Of a stretch of 64,000 nucleotides of DNA, positions 53,194 through 62,649 are shown piece by piece. The stretch comes from Chloroflexota bacterium (GTDB lineage: Bacteria > Chloroflexota > Anaerolineae > Aggregatilineales > Phototrophicaceae), in contig VXLV01000076.1 in the NCBI GenBank assembly GCA_009841405.1, positions 23,000 to 86,999 of the forward strand, in the 5' to 3' direction. The translations under genes and the position numbers were made by a program. The notes below the pieces were generated by a model. That model saw only the letters and a program-made list of their open reading frames with translations, made no database searches and was not told the origin of the DNA. Within the stretch, counting starts at the first letter, position 1; the number at the start of each line of letters is the position of its first letter.

Positions 53194-53430
53194 TTGGCAG
53201 GCGAAGGGTATGAGGCGACGGCGGCCCTGCAGTTGCTCCTGGACAAGTACGCGCCACATCTTTGCGCTGGCGAGGATTATCGCCCGCCGGTAGCTGAGGA
53301 ATTGCGCCGGACGTCGGTGTTTCGCATAAGAATCGATTCCTGGTCGGCCAAGAAAAAAGAGGTCGAGGAAGACTTCGCCGGCGCTTACTTTTATGCGGAG
53401 CAGCCCGTGCTGCGCGCCAATCAATCTTGA
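53194..53430 (+). pseudogene. C-terminal remnant of a pyridoxamine-phosphate-oxidase-like FMN protein
   Basis: 78 codons from TTG 53194. The order ATAALQLLLDKYAPHL, GEDYRPPVAEELRRTSVFRI and RIDSWSAKKKE is the usual end of PNPOx-like flavin-binding proteins (helix, then R-I-x-I-x-x-WSGKKK). The N-terminal FMN-binding barrel is absent; the frame stays open some way upstream with no recognisable sequence. GATAAT lies just before the TTG, so it might still be expressed as a short peptide, but it looks like a fragment. Confidence 0.5.
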
Positions 53431-53738
53431 AGTCAGGCATGTATTGCTAAGTCAAATTGCATGGCAACAGTTAATATAAGAATTGCGCGCCGCCTTGTGT
53501 TATGCAGCTTTCGCGCGAAGGACCGTTTGAGGCGGAGCGGATCTGTCATGCCGGGCGCGCTGATTATGTAGGCTACGACACACAGACTTGCGCGATTCTC
53601 GGTCCCTTTCGCCAAGCGTTGAAAACTGGGGTATTTGGCGCGTTCGCAGTCGCAAGCGCGGAATTCAGTCGCTGTGACAAGTGTGATATACTGTCAGGAA
53701 ATTAAGTAAGCTTTCAAACAAGCCGCGCGGGGAAGCTA
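53431..53738. other. Intergenic region with the promoter of the kinase gene
   Basis: About 310 bases without a supported gene. TTCAGT (53664-53669), 17-base spacer, TATACT (53687-53692) is a plausible promoter with a 46-base leader before the kinase ATG. Nothing else is recognised. Confidence 0.5.
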
Positions 53739-56700
53739 ATGGAAATACTTGAGTTAACAGGCAAATCCGTAAAGTCGTACGATATCGAGAACCTCTTGGG
53801 GCAGGGCGGATACGGCGTTGTCTACCGCGCGCGCCAAAGCGCCGTCCAGCGCGAAGTGGCGATCAAGGTCATCCTGCCCAAGTACGCCAACTCGCCGGAA
53901 TTCATCCGCCGCTTTGAAAGCGAAGCCCAAGTCGTCGCGCGTTTGGAGCATCCTCACATCGTGCCCCTCTATGATTACTGGCGCGAGCCCGACAGCGCCT
54001 ACCTGGTCATGCGTTACCTGCGCGGCGGCAGCTTGCGCGACATCATCGACGCCCAGGGAAAACTTTCGTCTGATGTTGCCGGAAGAGTGCTGGAGCAAGT
54101 CGGCTCGGCCTTGACCTTCGCCCACCGAAACGGCGTCGTCCACCACGATGTAAAAGCCGACAACATTCTCATGGACGAAGACGGCAACGCCTATCTGAGC
54201 GACTTCGGCATTGCCAAAGAAGTTGGGGCTGACGCCGGCGGCGGCGGCAATATCGAGGGTACGCCGGCCTATCTGGCGCCGGAACAAATCCGCGGCGGAG
54301 AAGTCGGCCCGCAGAGCGATGTTTACGCCTTCGGGATCATGCTCTACGAAATGCTCTCCGGCAAACGCCCGTTTGCCGAATTAACCCTGGCGACGCTGGT
54401 ATACAAGCATCTCAACGAGCCCTTGCCGTACATCGACCACATCGAACTTAACTTGCCGCAACAGTTCAATGAGATCATCCAGAAGGCAACCGCCAAAGTC
54501 CCGGAAGATCGTTATCCCGATGCGATAACGCTGGTCAAGGAATTCCAGCAGGCCTTGCGCCAAGGCGCCGCCGCCATCGAGCTTGATCTGGACGAGCTTG
54601 ATATGGACTTTGCGGAATTCGAATTGCTGGAGACCAAGAACCCCTACAAGGGTCTGCGCGCCTTCCAGCAAGCCGACGCCGCGGATTTCTTCGGGCGTAC
54701 CGCGATGATTCAGCGCGTGCTCGACCGTTTGCAAGAGCCCGTCGTGGAAAGCAATTTCCTGGCGGTGATCGGCCCCAGCGGCAGCGGCAAATCCAGCCTG
54801 GTCAAAGCCGGCGTCTTACCCGCGCTGCGCAGCGGCGGCGTACCTGGGTCGGAGAATTGGTTCTACGCGGAAATGGTGCCCGGCGAGGTGCCGCTCGAAG
54901 AATTGGCCTCCGCGCTGCTCAGCGTTTCGTCATCGCCCTTGCCCGGCGTGGTCGAAACCTTGCGCGAAAATGCCGATGGCTTGGCCTTGGGCGTCTACGA
55001 GGCGCTGCCCTCGCGCGATAGCAAGCTGCTTCTGATGATTGATCAGTTTGAGGAACTCTTCACGCAGGTCGAGCATGAAAGCGACCGCCAACAATTCCTG
55101 GATCTGATACTCAACGCCGTCAGCGCGGAAAACAGCCCGGTCATCATCATCGCCACATTGCGCGCCGACTTCTACGATCGTCCCTTGCTGTATCAAGGAT
55201 TCGGCGAGCTGATCCGCGCGCGCACCGAGCTTGTGCTGCCGCTGAATGACGAAGAATTGGCCGAGACAATCGCAGGCCCGGCTGATCGGGTTGGCGCTGT
55301 TTTGGACGACAATTTAATCGAGACGATAATTGACGACGTCAGGGAACAGCCCGGCGCGCTGCCTCTGCTGCAATACGCCTTGACCGAGCTGTTTGAACGG
55401 CGCGAAGGCGCTCTGCTGACCGTCGCCGCCTATCAAGACATCGGCGGGACCCTGGGCGCCTTGGCGAAACGGGCGGAAGAGGTCTACCGCCGCTTTAATG
55501 AGCCCTCCCAGAATATGGCGCGCCAGATGTTCTTGCGTCTGGTCACCCTGGGTGAAGGCCAGGAAGACACGCGCCGGCGCATCTTGCAGTCCGAGCTGCT
55601 GACTTTGGGCGACCGAAACGTCGTCGAGGACGTCATCGATCGCTTCGGGCGTTATCGACTGCTGACGTTTGACCGCGACGAAGCGACCCGCAGTTCGACC
55701 GTCGAGGTGGCGCATGAAGCCTTGATTCGCCGCTGGGAACGGCTGCGCGAATGGCTGACCGAGAGCCGCCAGGATGTGCGCATGGAGCGCGAGCTGCTGC
55801 ACGCGGCCATGGACTGGCAAGCGTCCGGGCGGGATTCCAGTTACCTCATGCAGGGCAACCGACTGCTGACCTTTGAAGAATGGATGGAGAGTTCCACCCT
55901 GCGGCTCAATGAGCTGGAGATCGAGTACATGTCCGTCAGCCTGGCCGCCCGTGACGAACGCGAAGCCCTTGAGCGGGCGCGGCAAGAGCGCGAGCGCGAG
56001 CTCGAGCGGCAGAAGGCGCGGAATATGCGTATCGCCGCCGCCATCTTCGCCGTCGCCGCGGTGCTCGCCGGCATCTTGAGCGTTTTCGCCTTCGACCAGC
56101 GCAATCAGGCCGAGGAACAGCGCGTCATCGCCGACCAGCAGCGTATGGTTGCCGAGAGCGAGCGCGAGCGCGCCGACGAGCAGCGCCTGATCGCGGTTGA
56201 CGCCATGCACGTGGCCGAGATCAACGAGCGCAAGAACCTGAGCTTGTCGCTGGCGGCCAACGCACGCACGGCCTTGAGCGAGAATGACCCGGCTCTGGCG
56301 CTGCCGATAGCGATTGCGGCGCGCCACGTTTTTGACCCGCCAGAAGCGGAAGTCCTGCGCATCCTGGGCCGCTCGGCCTTTTCGCCCGGTCCACGCTACC
56401 GTTTCGCCGGTTCGCCGCGTTCAATCCTCGGCGTAGACATCTCGGCCGACGGCGCCGTTAGCGCTTATGCCGGCAGCGAGGGCGTGATCTATCTGGTTGA
56501 CACCGGGTCGGGCGAAGCGCTAGGCACAATCGAAACCGGCAGCCCAATCAGCGCGGTCGCCTTCAGCCCGGATGGCGCGCGGATCGCCGCCGCCCTGGCC
56601 GACGCCACTGTGGGCGTCTGGACAGTCGACGGAGGCGACGAGATCCATCGCCTCAGCGGCCATGAGTTGGTCGTCAGCGATGTCGAGTTCAGCCCTGACG

Positions 56701-58382
56701 GCAAGACTCTGGCTTCCTCCAGCGCCGATGCGACCGTGCGCTTGTGGGACGCCAGCAGCGGCGAAGCGCTGCATACGCTGCGGGCGCACATTGACTACGT
56801 GATCAAGCTGAGCTTTAGCCCCGACGGAGCGCGCCTGGCCAGCGCATCGTCGGCGATCGGCATCGCCACCAGCGACCGCACGGAAGCGAACAACACCGTG
56901 CAGATTTGGGATGTCGCCAGCGGCGAACTCGTCTTGACGATTCCGCCGGAAGGACCGGGCTACTATCGCGATGTTGAATTCAGCCCTGATGGGCGGACTG
57001 TGGCCGCTTCGACCTGGAGCTCGGCGCTGGGCGGCAATGTCCGCGTCTTCGACGCTGAAACCGGCGCGCAGGTCCAGCGCATCTACGCCCACCGCGAGAA
57101 TATCCCGAATATCGAATTCTCGCCGGACGGCAAATCGCTGGCGACGGCGTCGACCGATGCTTCGATCAAGATTTGGAATATCGACCTGGCCGTGCCGGTT
57201 GCGAGTTACGTCGACTTCGGCGTAGCGATCCAGGACATCGAATACACGCCCTCCGGCGATTATATGCTGGTCGCGCTGGGCAGCGAGAACCACTTCCCGG
57301 ACGGCAGCGATAATCCCGCCGATACCGCCGCCATTCTCTGGGATTTGCGCAATCGCGCCCAGTCGCGCGCCTATACCGGCCACACCGACTGGAGTTGGGC
57401 GTCGGATATCAGCCCTGATGGCCGGCTGATCGCCTCGGGTTCGGGACCGCTGCGCTTCCCGGCTTCGATTGCCGATCTCGACGCCACTGTGCGCGTTTGG
57501 GATGCGGAAACCGGCGAACAACTGCACGTCTTGGAAGGGCACGAGAACACTGTCGACTCGGTTAAGTTCCTGGCGGATTCGCAGCAGCTCTTGTCGTCTA
57601 GCTGGGACGGCACGATCCGGCGCTGGGACTTGAACGCGGGCCTCGAGGTACAGCAGTATGCCGTGCCGGAGGAACGCGTCTACATGGTCGAGCTCATGCC
57701 GGACGGCACGCAATTCCTTTCCGGCTCAACCGACGCGCTGATTCGCCTTTGGGATATCGAGACCGGCAAGGTCGTTCGCGAATACAGCGGGCATACCGAC
57801 TCGGTCAACGGCGTGCACGTCAACGCGGATGGCACGCGAATGGTCAGCGCCAGCGGCGATTGGGGCGGCGATGACTACACGGTGCGGCTCTGGGATGTCG
57901 AGAGCGGCGAATTGCTGATGACGTATGAGGGCCATACGCATATCGTCAACTACGCCGAGCTCTCGCCCGACATGAAATTCATCATCAGTACATCCTGGGA
58001 TGACTCGGTGCGCATGTGGGATACCGAAACGGGTGAAGAAATCCAGCAATTCGTCGGCCACGCCGGCAATACCTTCGGCATCGCCATCACGGCGGACAGC
58101 GGCACGCTCTTGACCACGTCGTCTGACACCACCGTGCGCATGTGGGATATCGCCTCCGGCGAAGAACTCAACCGCTTTGAAAACCACACGGACTGGATAC
58201 AGGAAGTGGTCTTCAGCCCGGACGAGTCCTTTGCGGTCTCCGCCGGCCAGGACAACGTCGTGCGGCGCTGGCGTATCCAGCGGACCGCCGACGATCTGAT
58301 TGGCTGGGCGCGCGACAATCGCTTCATCCGCGATCTCTCCTGCGCCGAGCGGCAATCTTATCGTCTGGAGTGCGACCCGTAA
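53739..58382 (+). CDS. Ser/Thr kinase - STAND ATPase - WD40 receptor-like protein
   Basis: 1547 residues. A kinase domain (~14-270) has GQGGYGVVY, Lys43 (VAIKVI), catalytic H136-D137 in VVHHDVKADN, D155FG and APE as LAPEQ. The HRD Arg is His, so it is a non-RD kinase. NPYKGLRAFQQADAADFFGR at ~300 opens an nSTAND1-like ATPase with P-loop GPSGSGKSS and Walker B LLMIDQFEELF. An Arg/Glu-rich helix leads to a membrane segment (~762-782, AAAIFAVAAVLAGILSVFAF), and ~14 WD40 repeats (two seven-blade propellers) follow, presumably outside. A ligand-triggered kinase/oligomerisation receptor is the natural reading; the target is unknown. ATG 53739 with CGCGGGGAAG upstream. Confidence 0.9.
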   Translation: MEILELTGKSVKSYDIENLLGQGGYGVVYRARQSAVQREVAIKVILPKYANSPEFIRRFESEAQVVARLEHPHIVPLYDYWREPDSAYLVMRYLRGGSLRDIIDAQGKLSSDVAGRVLEQVGSALTFAHRNGVVHHDVKADNILMDEDGNAYLSDFGIAKEVGADAGGGGNIEGTPAYLAPEQIRGGEVGPQSDVYAFGIMLYEMLSGKRPFAELTLATLVYKHLNEPLPYIDHIELNLPQQFNEIIQKATAKVPEDRYPDAITLVKEFQQALRQGAAAIELDLDELDMDFAEFELLETKNPYKGLRAFQQADAADFFGRTAMIQRVLDRLQEPVVESNFLAVIGPSGSGKSSLVKAGVLPALRSGGVPGSENWFYAEMVPGEVPLEELASALLSVSSSPLPGVVETLRENADGLALGVYEALPSRDSKLLLMIDQFEELFTQVEHESDRQQFLDLILNAVSAENSPVIIIATLRADFYDRPLLYQGFGELIRARTELVLPLNDEELAETIAGPADRVGAVLDDNLIETIIDDVREQPGALPLLQYALTELFERREGALLTVAAYQDIGGTLGALAKRAEEVYRRFNEPSQNMARQMFLRLVTLGEGQEDTRRRILQSELLTLGDRNVVEDVIDRFGRYRLLTFDRDEATRSSTVEVAHEALIRRWERLREWLTESRQDVRMERELLHAAMDWQASGRDSSYLMQGNRLLTFEEWMESSTLRLNELEIEYMSVSLAARDEREALERARQERERELERQKARNMRIAAAIFAVAAVLAGILSVFAFDQRNQAEEQRVIADQQRMVAESERERADEQRLIAVDAMHVAEINERKNLSLSLAANARTALSENDPALALPIAIAARHVFDPPEAEVLRILGRSAFSPGPRYRFAGSPRSILGVDISADGAVSAYAGSEGVIYLVDTGSGEALGTIETGSPISAVAFSPDGARIAAALADATVGVWTVDGGDEIHRLSGHELVVSDVEFSPDGKTLASSSADATVRLWDASSGEALHTLRAHIDYVIKLSFSPDGARLASASSAIGIATSDRTEANNTVQIWDVASGELVLTIPPEGPGYYRDVEFSPDGRTVAASTWSSALGGNVRVFDAETGAQVQRIYAHRENIPNIEFSPDGKSLATASTDASIKIWNIDLAVPVASYVDFGVAIQDIEYTPSGDYMLVALGSENHFPDGSDNPADTAAILWDLRNRAQSRAYTGHTDWSWASDISPDGRLIASGSGPLRFPASIADLDATVRVWDAETGEQLHVLEGHENTVDSVKFLADSQQLLSSSWDGTIRRWDLNAGLEVQQYAVPEERVYMVELMPDGTQFLSGSTDALIRLWDIETGKVVREYSGHTDSVNGVHVNADGTRMVSASGDWGGDDYTVRLWDVESGELLMTYEGHTHIVNYAELSPDMKFIISTSWDDSVRMWDTETGEEIQQFVGHAGNTFGIAITADSGTLLTTSSDTTVRMWDIASGEELNRFENHTDWIQEVVFSPDESFAVSAGQDNVVRRWRIQRTADDLIGWARDNRFIRDLSCAERQSYRLECDP

Positions 58383-58395
58383 AATCGAATCCCTC

Positions 58396-58401
58396 TATAA
58401 T
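58396..58401 (+). promoter_or_regulatory. -10 box TATAAT before the amidase gene
   Basis: Perfect TATAAT directly after the kinase stop, 35 bases before ATG 58437, in context CTCTATAATGGAGG. No good -35. Confidence 0.45.
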
Positions 58402-58436
58402 GGAGGCGCGCAAAACTGATTCAGAGAGCCGCCGCC

Positions 58437-59549
58437 ATGCCCGAGGACAAGGCCAAAGAGCCAGCGAATAAAGACGACTCTGAGCAGTCGGCATCGGCAA
58501 TATTCGTCGAAATGATGCGGGAGGCGGCCGCAAACGCCGGGCCGGGCAAATCGCGGTCGGGCCTTGACGAGACCCGACAGGCCGGGCTGGACGCGGCTGA
58601 CCCGGACCATAGTAAAATCAGTCTAGAGCCCGATACGACCGCGCCTACCGTACAGCGTATCCGACGGCGTCGCTGGCTGCTACGCCGGCCACCGCCCTCC
58701 AGCATGGCGAGCGGTTTCCTGGGCACGATCTTCGTGGTGGCGCTCAGCACGGCGCTGGTGGCGACCTTGCTGATGTTCTTCGTGAATCCGGAATATGTGA
58801 ACCCGGCCGTAGTGCGCGGCTTGCAGTTGGAAGGCGACGAGATCATCGCCGGCGTCTCCGCCGGGCGCCCGACGCCGGTTCAGACGCCGCATTGGCTGCG
58901 GCGCATCGGCATCGTCTCCGGCCATCGCGGCACGACCGAATCGGGCGCTCGCGACCCGGGCGCGGTCTGTGAGGATGCATACGGCAACTCGTTCCTTGAA
59001 GAAGCCGACATCAACTTTGCGGTGGCGAAGCGCGTTGTCGCCGCCCTCGAGGGCATGAATTACGGCGTGGAAATGCTGGATGAATTCGATCCACGCTTGA
59101 ACAACTATCGCGCCGACGCGCTGGTGTCGATCCATGCCAACACCTGCTACGACTTTGGCGAGCATGTTTCGGGTTACATTGTCGCCATTTCCGAAGCGCG
59201 CCCGGAATTCGGCGCGGACGCCTTCCTGCGCGAATGCATCGCCGAGAACTTCGGCGCCTATGTGCCTCTCGAGCGCAGTTACAACTTGACCGCCGATATG
59301 ACCGACAACCACACCTGGCGCAAAATCCACCCGCTGACGCCCGGGATGATCCTGGAGATGGGTTATATGCTGGCCGATCAAGCGGTGCTGACTGAAGATC
59401 CCGACTTGCTGGCGCGCGCGATTGTCGATGGCGTCTTATGCTTTATCGAGAATGTGAATCGACCAAGCAGCCAACTCGCGCCCGGGCGCCATGACTCCGG
59501 CTACATCATCCCGGCGATGGTGACGCCGACGCCGATATTCGGCCGCTAA
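58437..59549 (+). CDS. Membrane-anchored N-acetylmuramoyl-L-alanine amidase (Amidase_3)
   Basis: 370 residues. A ~90-residue cytosolic, charged region is followed by one membrane helix (~94-116), so the catalytic domain faces the wall. Zinc ligands appear as His163 (VSGHRG), Glu188 or Glu189 (FLEEADINF) and His233 (SIHANT), with the catalytic Glu307 in MILEMGYM, typical of AmiC-type amidases that cleave the stem peptide from muramic acid. DPG after the first His is also conserved. ATG 58437. Its own -10 box lies right after the kinase gene, yet co-transcription is possible. Confidence 0.87.
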   Translation: MPEDKAKEPANKDDSEQSASAIFVEMMREAAANAGPGKSRSGLDETRQAGLDAADPDHSKISLEPDTTAPTVQRIRRRRWLLRRPPPSSMASGFLGTIFVVALSTALVATLLMFFVNPEYVNPAVVRGLQLEGDEIIAGVSAGRPTPVQTPHWLRRIGIVSGHRGTTESGARDPGAVCEDAYGNSFLEEADINFAVAKRVVAALEGMNYGVEMLDEFDPRLNNYRADALVSIHANTCYDFGEHVSGYIVAISEARPEFGADAFLRECIAENFGAYVPLERSYNLTADMTDNHTWRKIHPLTPGMILEMGYMLADQAVLTEDPDLLARAIVDGVLCFIENVNRPSSQLAPGRHDSGYIIPAMVTPTPIFGR

Positions 59550-59595
59550 GCTGGCGGCTAGCCGCGGTCGGCAGGCTTTGCGTGGCGGTCGCCAC

Positions 59596-59624
59596 TTGGA
59601 AAGCGCGCGCATATCTGCTATAGT
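59596..59624 (+). promoter_or_regulatory. Promoter of tRNA-Ser
   Basis: TTGGAA (59596-59601), exactly 17-base spacer, TATAGT (59619-59624), 21 bases before the tRNA. Almost the same as the aldo-keto reductase promoter. Confidence 0.7.
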
Positions 59625-59645
59625 GAAACCGAAGCAATGTCAAAT

Positions 59646-59729
59646 GGAGAAGTCGCATAGAGGCCTAGTGCGTCCGCTTGGAAAGCGGATACGGGAAACC
59701 GTACGTGGGTTCGAATCCCACCTTCTCCG
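59646..59729 (+). tRNA. tRNA-Ser (anticodon GGA)
   Basis: 84 bases. Acceptor GGAGAAG pairs with CTTCTCC; the T arm holds TGGGTTCGAATCCCA. The anticodon stem CCGCT/AGCGG encloses a loop with GGA, reading UCC and UCU. A long variable arm (TACGGGAAACCGTA) is the class II feature of tRNA-Ser. Discriminator G; CCA is not encoded. A terminator follows. Confidence 0.95.
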
Positions 59730-59735
59730 CTACTG

Positions 59736-59757
59736 AAGCCCGCCCAGCGGGCTTTTT
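59736..59757 (+). terminator. Rho-independent terminator after tRNA-Ser
   Basis: AAGCCCGC, loop CCA, GCGGGCTT, then TTT. Perfect 8-bp stem seven bases after the tRNA end. Confidence 0.9.
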
Positions 59758-59815
59758 GCTTCGTGATTAGCGAGCGCGTTTGACGCTGTGAAAGAGCACA
59801 GCAAGGGAGAGCCAG

Positions 59816-62494
59816 GTGATCGAACTCAATGTCAACGGAGAAACGCGCCAGCTCGATATCAGCCCGCAGACGCCGCTGCTCTACGCGCTGCGCAACGACC
59901 TGGGTTTGAAAGGCGCAAAATACGGCTGCGGCACAGAGCTTTGCGGCGCCTGCAAAGTCCTGGTCGATGGCGTTGACGCGCCCAGCTGCCAGTTGCCGGT
60001 CGGGCATGTCGCTGGCCTGCAGATCACGACTGTCGAAGGGCTGGCCGAGGGTGACGCGTTGCATCCGCTGCAAGAGACCTTCTTGGAGGAGCAGGCTGCC
60101 CAATGCGGCTTTTGCACGGCCGGCATGATCATCGCGGCGCAGGGCTTGCTGAACCGCATCCGCTACCCCTCCGATGACGAGATACGCGCCGCGCTTTCCA
60201 GAAATCTCTGCCGCTGCGGAGTATACGACCGCGTAAAGCGCGCCATCAAGCTGCGCATCGGCCGCCTCGAGCCGTCAAATGTGCGCGTCTCTGACGGCGA
60301 ACCGCTCGCAGAAGGCGGCGCGAATCCGTCGCCAAGCCCGTCACTGGCGGCGTTTCCGCTCATCGACGACTGGATCGCGTTTAACGACGACCGCAGCGTC
60401 AGCGTCTTCAGCGGCAAGGTCGAATTGGGGCAAGGCATCGCGACGGCGCTGGCGCAGATCGCCGCGGAAGAGCTGGATGTGGCGCTGGATCGTGTTCGCG
60501 TGGTCATGGCGGATACGCGCGTCACGCCGGACGAAGGCGGCACAACCGGCAGCCGCTCCCTGGAAACCAGCGGGGTCGCCATCCGCGCTGCGGCCGCCTC
60601 GGCGCGGGAACATCTGCTTGCGCTAGCTTATGAAGAATTGGACTCGTTGACGCCCGCCGCGGAATTGCGCGTGGTCGACGGCGTCATCACGGACGAGCGC
60701 AGCGGACGCAGTACCGATTTCTGGGAGTTGCTCGCGGGCAGGCGCCATTTCGATGGGAAGCCCGTCCGCCCGGAAATAACGTTGAAATCGCCCGAGGACT
60801 ACACGCTGGTTGGCCGCTCGGCAAGGCGGCTTGATCTCCGGAGCAAAGTCAGCGGCGGCGACAGCTATGTGCACGACCTGGCGCCTGAGGGCATGCTGCA
60901 CGCCCGCGTCGTCCGGCCGCCGGGCTACCACGCTCGCCTGGTCGAATTCGATCGCGAGGCAGCGTTGCGTCTGCCGGGCGTGGTTGAACTGGTGCAGGAC
61001 GGTCAGTTCATCGCGGTCGTCGCCGAGCGCGAAGAGGAGGCGCTGTCGGCGGCCGACGCGGCCCGCAACTTCGCCGGCTGGCGCTATGACGCGGATCTCC
61101 CGCCGGCTGAGAAGATCTTCGCTGACTTGCTGAACAAGCCAGCGCAGTCGCAGCTGGTGAGAGATGGCGCCGTTGTTGAGGATGCGATTCCAGACATTGA
61201 TCCGCCGGCGAATGCCAGGAAGCTAGGCGCCACCTATACGCGTCCTTTTCAGATGCATGCCTCGCTGGGGCCGTCGGCGGCGCTGGCGCTTTGGCAGGAC
61301 GGGCGGCTCATCGTCTGGTCGCATACGCAGGCGGCCTTCGTGTTGCGGGGCGCGCTGGCGCAGGTTCTTGATATGGACGAGGCGCAGATCCGCGTGATTC
61401 ATGCCGAAGGCGCAGGCTGTTACGGGCACAGCGGCGCCGATGATGTCGCCCTGGACGCGGCCCTTGTGGCGCGGGCAATGCCGGGCAAGCCGATTTCGCT
61501 GAAGTGGACGCGCTGGGACGAGCACGCCTGGGAGCCTTACGGCTCGGCGATGGCGCTGAAACTACAGGCCAGCCTGTCCAATCGGGGCGAAATCATTGAC
61601 TGGAATCACGATGTCTGGAGCTACGCGCATTCGACGCGCCCGGCGGTCGGCTTGGCGACATCGGGTTTGCTGGCGGCCAGGCATCTGGCCGAGCCATTCG
61701 CGCCGCAGCAGCCACGAGCGATGGGCGGCTATCACTCGGGCGCGCATCGCAACGCTGATCCAATTTACGCGCTGCCCCGCAGACGGGTCGCGCGCCACGC
61801 CGTCGCCGACAGCCCGCTTCGCGTTTCCGCGCTGCGCAGCCTGGGCGCTTACGCCAACGTATTCGCCATCGAGTCCTTCATGGATGAATTGGCGCTGGCC
61901 GCCGCCGCTGATCCGCTCGAATTCCGCCTGCGCCACTTGCGTGACGAGCGCGCTCGCGCCGTGCTGCTGGCCGCTGCCGAACGCGCCGACTGGTCAAAGC
62001 GCGCGGCGACGCAAGCCAGCGAAGGTTGGGGCTTGGCGCTGGCGCAATACAAGAATCTGCAGTGCTACTGCGCCGTCGTCGTCAAGCTCGCGGTCGATCG
62101 CGAAAGCGGCGAAATTGACTTGCGGCATGTCGTCATCGCCGCCGACGCCGGGCAAGTCGTCAATCCCGACGGGCTGAGCAATCAGCTGGAAGGCGGCTTC
62201 GTGCAAGCGGCCAGTTGGACGCTTTACGAAGCTGTGCGATTCGACCGGCGCGGCATCACAAGCGTCGATTGGGAGACTTACCCGATACTGCCCTTCAGCG
62301 CCGCGCCGACAATTGAGACGTTAATCATCAACCGCCCGGGGCTGCCATTCCTCGGCGCCGGGGAGGCAGCGCAGAATCCAACGCCGGCCGCAATCGCCAA
62401 TGCGGTCTACGATGCCGTGGGCCTGCGCCTGCGCGATATTCCCTTCACGCCGGACAAGGTCCTGGCGGGGCTAAGCGAAACCCAATCATCGTAA
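59816..62494 (+). CDS. Fused IorA-IorB-type molybdopterin oxidoreductase
   Basis: 892 residues. Residues 1-155 carry two [2Fe-2S] sites (C38, C43, C46, C58; C97, C100, C132, C134) as in the small subunit of isoquinoline 1-oxidoreductase. A linker then joins a molybdopterin-binding part with KVELGQGIATALAQIAAEEL, GTTGSRSLETSG, TRWDEHAWEPYG and the catalytic-type Glu in LPFLGAGEAAQNPTPAAIAN. There is no FAD domain or subunit, so electrons probably pass to a cytochrome or other acceptor, as in IorAB. The usual two subunits are fused. GTG 59816 with AAGGGAGAG before it. Hydroxylates an N-heterocycle or aldehyde; substrate unknown. Confidence 0.85.
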   Translation: MIELNVNGETRQLDISPQTPLLYALRNDLGLKGAKYGCGTELCGACKVLVDGVDAPSCQLPVGHVAGLQITTVEGLAEGDALHPLQETFLEEQAAQCGFCTAGMIIAAQGLLNRIRYPSDDEIRAALSRNLCRCGVYDRVKRAIKLRIGRLEPSNVRVSDGEPLAEGGANPSPSPSLAAFPLIDDWIAFNDDRSVSVFSGKVELGQGIATALAQIAAEELDVALDRVRVVMADTRVTPDEGGTTGSRSLETSGVAIRAAAASAREHLLALAYEELDSLTPAAELRVVDGVITDERSGRSTDFWELLAGRRHFDGKPVRPEITLKSPEDYTLVGRSARRLDLRSKVSGGDSYVHDLAPEGMLHARVVRPPGYHARLVEFDREAALRLPGVVELVQDGQFIAVVAEREEEALSAADAARNFAGWRYDADLPPAEKIFADLLNKPAQSQLVRDGAVVEDAIPDIDPPANARKLGATYTRPFQMHASLGPSAALALWQDGRLIVWSHTQAAFVLRGALAQVLDMDEAQIRVIHAEGAGCYGHSGADDVALDAALVARAMPGKPISLKWTRWDEHAWEPYGSAMALKLQASLSNRGEIIDWNHDVWSYAHSTRPAVGLATSGLLAARHLAEPFAPQQPRAMGGYHSGAHRNADPIYALPRRRVARHAVADSPLRVSALRSLGAYANVFAIESFMDELALAAAADPLEFRLRHLRDERARAVLLAAAERADWSKRAATQASEGWGLALAQYKNLQCYCAVVVKLAVDRESGEIDLRHVVIAADAGQVVNPDGLSNQLEGGFVQAASWTLYEAVRFDRRGITSVDWETYPILPFSAAPTIETLIINRPGLPFLGAGEAAQNPTPAAIANAVYDAVGLRLRDIPFTPDKVLAGLSETQSS

Positions 62495-62497
62495 ATC

Positions 62498-62616
62498 GTA
62501 GGGGCGACACTTGTGTCGCCCTCGTCCGCTCTCAATTGCTTGTTCGTTCGGGCGAGCCGCTGGCTCGCCCATGATTACGTTGCACGCTGGCGGGCGACTC
62601 ACCGAGTCGCCCCTAC
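62498..62616. repeat. Composite palindromic element with three hairpins and 11-bp terminal inverted repeats
   Basis: Outer ends GTAGGGGCGAC (62498-62508) and GTCGCCCCTAC (62606-62616) are perfect inverted repeats. Inside are three perfect 9-bp hairpins: GGGCGACAC/GTGTCGCCC (62502-62521), GGGCGAGCC/GGCTCGCCC (62550-62570) and GGGCGACTC/GAGTCGCCC (62592-62612). It lies between convergent genes and may end transcription both ways. Confidence 0.85.
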
Positions 62617-62649
62617 CGGTTTCGACGGGGAGAGGGTGGGGTAGATTAG

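Noticed and set aside
56520..57713. 397-codon minus frame opposite the WD40 region
   Set aside because: Mirror of repetitive WD40 codons.
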